This document shows, piece after piece, positions 5,531 through 7,518 of a stretch of 7,518 nt of DNA. This stretch comes from Bauldia sp. Lineage in GTDB: Bacteria; Pseudomonadota; Alphaproteobacteria; Rhizobiales; Kaistiaceae. The stretch's first letter is position 1. Each line of letters begins with the position of its first letter. The notes beneath the pieces were generated by a model. The model did not search any database. It saw only the letters and a list, made by a program, of their open reading frames with translations, and was not told the origin of the DNA. Both the position numbers and the translations under genes were made by a program. The stretch spans positions 1-7,518 of the forward strand of contig JAGRKY010000310.1 of the NCBI GenBank assembly GCA_020442095.1, written 5' to 3'.

Positions 5531-5998
5531 ATGACCTCCTGGAAGAACCGGCAGATGGTCCGGGCATTCCTCTTCTATTCCCGGCTCAGCCGCGGCATGA
5601 CGCTCGGCGTTCGCGCCGCGGTGTTCGATGACGAGGGCCGGGTCCTTCTCATCCGGCACAGCTACGTCCCGGGGTGGTACCTGCCGGGGGGAGGGGTCGA
5701 GGCGGGCGAGACCATGGACGAAGCCCTGAAGCGGGAACTCCTCGAGGAGACCGGGATCGAGGCGACCGCTCCGTCCGAGCTGTTCGGCATGTATCTCAAC
5801 CGGACCGCATCGCCCCGAGACCACGTCGCCCTGTTCGTCTGTCGGTCCTGGTCGCAGGTCGCGCCACCGCCGCGCAATCTCGAGATCGTCGACAGTGGCT
5901 TTCACCCCCTCGACGCCATGCCGGAAGAGACGACCGGCGGCACGCGGCGGCGCCTCGCCGAGCTCACCGGGGGCGCCGAACGCTCTTCGGAGTGGTAG
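5531..5998 (+). CDS. Nudix hydrolase
   Basis: 155 residues. The Nudix box fits the consensus GX5EX7REUXEEXGU exactly: Gly54 to Ile76, with Glu60, Arg68-Glu69 and Glu72-Glu73 as metal and catalytic residues. Upstream strands RGMTLGVRAAVFDDEGRVLL and HSYVPGWYLPGGG are typical of a proteobacterial branch that hydrolyses nucleoside diphosphate linked compounds; the true substrate is unknown. Start choice is uncertain. ATG 5531 has AAGGG directly abutting it, too close for a good ribosome site. ATG 5555 has GGAAG nine bases upstream and still leaves fourteen residues before RGMTLG. The N-terminal residues 9-22 are hydrophobic and basic, possibly a short helix. It is divergent from the metallophosphoesterase gene. 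Confidence 0.9.
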   Translation: MTSWKNRQMVRAFLFYSRLSRGMTLGVRAAVFDDEGRVLLIRHSYVPGWYLPGGGVEAGETMDEALKRELLEETGIEATAPSELFGMYLNRTASPRDHVALFVCRSWSQVAPPPRNLEIVDSGFHPLDAMPEETTGGTRRRLAELTGGAERSSEW

Positions 5999-6017
5999 AG
6001 CGCGGCGCTGGACGGCC

Positions 6018-6040
6018 GGGCGGGAAAGTGTTATCCGCCC
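6018..6040 (+). terminator. Hairpin 20 bp after the Nudix stop
   Basis: GGGCGG (6018-6023) and CCGCCC (6035-6040) form a perfect six-pair GC stem with an 11-base loop shortly after the TAG at 5996-5998. No T-run follows, so an intrinsic terminator is doubtful; it could mark an mRNA 3' end. Confidence 0.25.
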
Positions 6041-6058
6041 ATCCCCGGAGATCGAAAG

Positions 6059-6154
6059 ATGGCGAAGTCGGCATTCCAGCGACGACGATTGATGCGAGGT
6101 GGCGCCACGTCACCCGTCGCCGTCCGGCTTGTTGCCGCTCGCCGCTGCCGCTAG
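6059..6154 (+). CDS. Possible 31-residue Arg-rich small ORF
   Basis: ATG at 6059 preceded by GGAG with an eight-base spacer, which is a better ribosome site than those of several real genes here. It encodes MAKSAFQRRRLMRGG followed by TSPVAVRLVAARRCR and ends at TAG 6152-6154. Eight of 31 residues are Arg. It fills much of the gap between the Nudix and acetyltransferase genes. I recognise no family, and Arg-rich short frames arise easily in GC-rich DNA, so this is a weak candidate. Confidence 0.2.
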   Translation: MAKSAFQRRRLMRGGATSPVAVRLVAARRCR

Positions 6155-6162
6155 GAAAGCAG

Positions 6163-6188
6163 GGCGCGCCGGCAAGCCGGATTGATCC
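6163..6188. promoter_or_regulatory. Chain of three inverted repeats before the acetyltransferase gene
   Basis: GGCGCGCC (6163-6170), CCGGC-AA-GCCGG (6169-6180) and GGAT-TG-ATCC (6179-6188) overlap by two bases each, 25 bp before the GNAT ATG. They may form alternative hairpins or a protein-binding site. I see no clear promoter boxes or ribosome site for the downstream gene. Confidence 0.3.
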
Positions 6189-6212
6189 GATCCGCCATGC
6201 CGGGCCCTTTCC

Positions 6213-6737
6213 ATGACCGCAGACCCCTTCACCTATCGCATTGAATCGCCTGCCGATTCGCCCGAAATCGATATCCTGCATGCCGAAGCCTTCGGGCCCG
6301 GCCGCTTTGCGCGCGCCGCCTTTCGGCTCCGCGAGGGCGTGCCGCATGTCCCGGAGCTTTCCTTTGTTGCCACGGCCGAGGACGCGCTTGTTGCCTCGGT
6401 ACGGCTGACTCCGATCCTGATCGGGGAGCGGCCTGCGCTGTTGCTCGGTCCGCTGGCGGTAAAACCCGCCTACAAGGGCCAGGGCGCGGGCAAGGGGCTC
6501 GTGCGCATGTCCGCCGAAGAGGCACGCCGGATGGGCCACGCGATCCTGTTGCTGGTCGGCGACCTGCCCTACTACGGGCCGCTCGGCTTCGAGCAGCTGG
6601 CGCCTTACGCGATCACGCTTCCCGCGGCCGTCGACCCCGAACGGGTACTGGTCAGCGGCCTGGTGCCCGGCGCGCTTGACGGGCTGAGCGGCGCGGCGAG
6701 ACCGCTGCCGCCGGTCATGACAACGGCCGAAGCCTAG
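6213..6737 (+). CDS. GNAT-family N-acetyltransferase (YhbS-like)
   Basis: 174 residues, the normal length of a single GNAT domain. It would transfer acetyl from acetyl-CoA to an amine; the acceptor is unknown. Motif A is LGPLAVKPAYKGQGAGKGLV at about residues 78-97, with the acetyl-CoA pyrophosphate loop QGAGKG at 90-95. The strand VASVRLTPILIG at about 60-71 comes before it. Further on, ILLLVGDLPYYGPLGFE at 111-127 has the YYGPLGF motif common to the YhbS branch, where the Tyr near Tyr120/Tyr121 may act as general acid. The N-terminus YRIESPADSPEIDILHAEAFGPGR is also typical. The ATG at 6213 has no clear ribosome site. Its TAG shares CTAG with the stop of the convergent membrane protein gene. 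Confidence 0.9.
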   Translation: MTADPFTYRIESPADSPEIDILHAEAFGPGRFARAAFRLREGVPHVPELSFVATAEDALVASVRLTPILIGERPALLLGPLAVKPAYKGQGAGKGLVRMSAEEARRMGHAILLLVGDLPYYGPLGFEQLAPYAITLPAAVDPERVLVSGLVPGALDGLSGAARPLPPVMTTAEA

Positions 6738-7518
6738 CGGCCTTCCCGGTACCAGGTGAGGGCGGGCAGGAAGAGCAGGACGAGAAGGGCGAGGAAGGCG
6801 GCCGGGCCGGCATAGCCGCCCAGCACCGGCACCCGGACGACGCCCTTGAGGACACTCGCCTCCGTCATCCGGACCCCGATCCAGTCGGATCCCGATACGG
6901 TGTTGCCGGACTTGATCGGCACGATCCGCGGCACGACAGGAGCGCCGGAGGAGTCGCTCATGCGTGCGATCCTTCCACCGGTTGCGTCAGCGAGCGGCGT
7001 CAGCAATTCGGCAGTCGAGCGCGCGTCGATGAATTCCTTCGGGTTTGCCGCGCCGACATGGGCGAAGGCCCGCTTGTCGCCCTGCTCGATGCGGTAGAGG
7101 CCGATCTCGTCGCCGGGAATGGTCGCCCGCCAGAGACCCGGCTCGACGGGATCGAGCGTCACCGTCTTCACCTCGCCAGAGGGCGTCCGCACCGTCACCG
7201 GAGTCGTCTCGTCGCCCATCGTCTGGCGCTCGATCGTCAGTTCGCCCGCCCGGGCGGAGGCGCGGAGCACCTCTTCCTCGAGGTCGGGCTCTTTCATCAG
7301 CCAGTGGGCGAGCCGCCGGAGCAGATCGACATGCGGTCCGCCGCCCTCGTAGCCGCGCGCCCAAAGCCAGGCATGGTCGGAAAGAAGCATCGCGACGCGG
7401 CCTTCCCCGACCCGGTTGAGCACCAGCAGCGGCTTGTCGTCGGCAGCGCTCATCACGGTTTCGCCGCTGGTCGGCGTGCCGACATCGATGACCCGGAACC
7501 AGCGTCCCCATTGCGGCG
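6734..7518 (-). CDS. C-terminal part of a large membrane protein with a glutamine-amidotransferase-like domain (5' end outside window)
   Basis: The minus frame is open from the right edge to TAG at 6734-6736, leaving the last 260 residues. The segment WGRWFRVIDVG at the edge, then KPLLVLNRVGEGRVAMLLSD and HAWLWARGYEGGGPHVDLLRRLAHWLMKEP, resembles the end of the putative glutamine amidotransferase/VWA-type domain found in large BatA-like membrane proteins. A beta-rich stretch follows (about residues 85-160), then a second domain, and one membrane helix near the C-terminus (GGYAGPAAFLALLVLLFLPA) with a basic tail WYREGR. In Rhizobiales, as I recall, such genes sit beside moxR, DUF58 and DUF4159 genes; if so, those would lie beyond the right edge. 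No enzyme activity can be assigned. An in-frame GTG-ATG pair at 7456-7451 is internal, because homologous-looking sequence continues upstream of it. Confidence 0.8.
   Translation of the reverse strand, partial: PQWGRWFRVIDVGTPTSGETVMSAADDKPLLVLNRVGEGRVAMLLSDHAWLWARGYEGGGPHVDLLRRLAHWLMKEPDLEEEVLRASARAGELTIERQTMGDETTPVTVRTPSGEVKTVTLDPVEPGLWRATIPGDEIGLYRIEQGDKRAFAHVGAANPKEFIDARSTAELLTPLADATGGRIARMSDSSGAPVVPRIVPIKSGNTVSGSDWIGVRMTEASVLKGVVRVPVLGGYAGPAAFLALLVLLFLPALTWYREGR

Noticed and set aside
4713..5534. 273-codon plus-strand frame opposite the metallophosphoesterase
   Set aside because: The minus strand carries all five metallophosphoesterase motifs; the plus frame shows none and ends in the promoter region.
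5999..6212. tRNA or small RNA gene in the Nudix-GNAT gap
   Set aside because: I could find no cloverleaf arms, TTCGA-type T-loop or intrinsic terminator, only short GC hairpins.
5964..6539. 191-codon minus-strand frame across the Nudix-GNAT gap
   Set aside because: It runs antisense into both genes and has no recognisable domain; GNAT motif A is clear on the plus strand.

Overview
The window reads as ordinary chromosome of a high-GC alphaproteobacterium, most likely of the Rhizobiales/Hyphomicrobiales. I infer this from the strong G/C third-position bias and from several genes whose protein sequences resemble families I know from that group: a CpdA-like metallophosphoesterase beginning VFTLVQLSDPHLG, a Nudix enzyme with RGMTLGVRAAVF, a small protein with a single C-terminal membrane helix, and the C-terminal part of a membrane protein with LLSDHAWLWARGYEGGG. 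I ran no searches, so the taxon and all family names rest on recognition. I see no phage, transposon, CRISPR, tRNA or rRNA signal.

Layout. Bases 1-1222 (minus) hold the first 407 codons of a very glycine-rich protein whose end lies outside the window. It starts with a parallel beta-helix-like segment and then becomes a long run of poly-glycine blocks. Its leader (1223-1420) has a candidate promoter and a Shine-Dalgarno that can fold into a hairpin. Bases 1421-2182 (minus) encode a HAD phosphatase of the LHPP-like class. Across a 169-bp divergent spacer lies a PfkB-family kinase, probably 2-keto-3-deoxygluconate kinase (2352-3272, plus). It meets tail-to-tail a YbaK/ProX-type tRNA-editing deacylase (3289-3765, minus). 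A divergent spacer with repeats leads to an uncharacterised protein with one C-terminal membrane helix (3874-4503, plus), whose end overlaps by 31 bp the end of a metallophosphoesterase (4473-5405, minus). Another divergent spacer, with overlapping candidate promoters, leads to a Nudix hydrolase (5531-5998, plus). After a 214-bp gap with small hairpins and a possible 31-codon ORF comes a GNAT acetyltransferase (6213-6737, plus). Its stop codon shares a CTAG with the stop of the membrane protein that runs off the right edge (6734-7518, minus).

How the genes fit together. Strands alternate in divergent and convergent pairs, so apart from a possible minus-strand link between the HAD gene and the glycine-rich gene there are no operons. 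Functionally this is a mixed set: sugar-acid catabolism (kdgK), phosphate-ester and nucleotide hydrolysis (HAD, metallophosphoesterase, Nudix), translation quality control (YbaK/ProX), acetyl transfer, and envelope proteins. I do not see a coherent novel multi-gene system. The most unusual content is the glycine-rich protein and its leader, followed by the D-x-A motif I of the HAD enzyme and several inverted or direct repeats in the divergent promoter regions.
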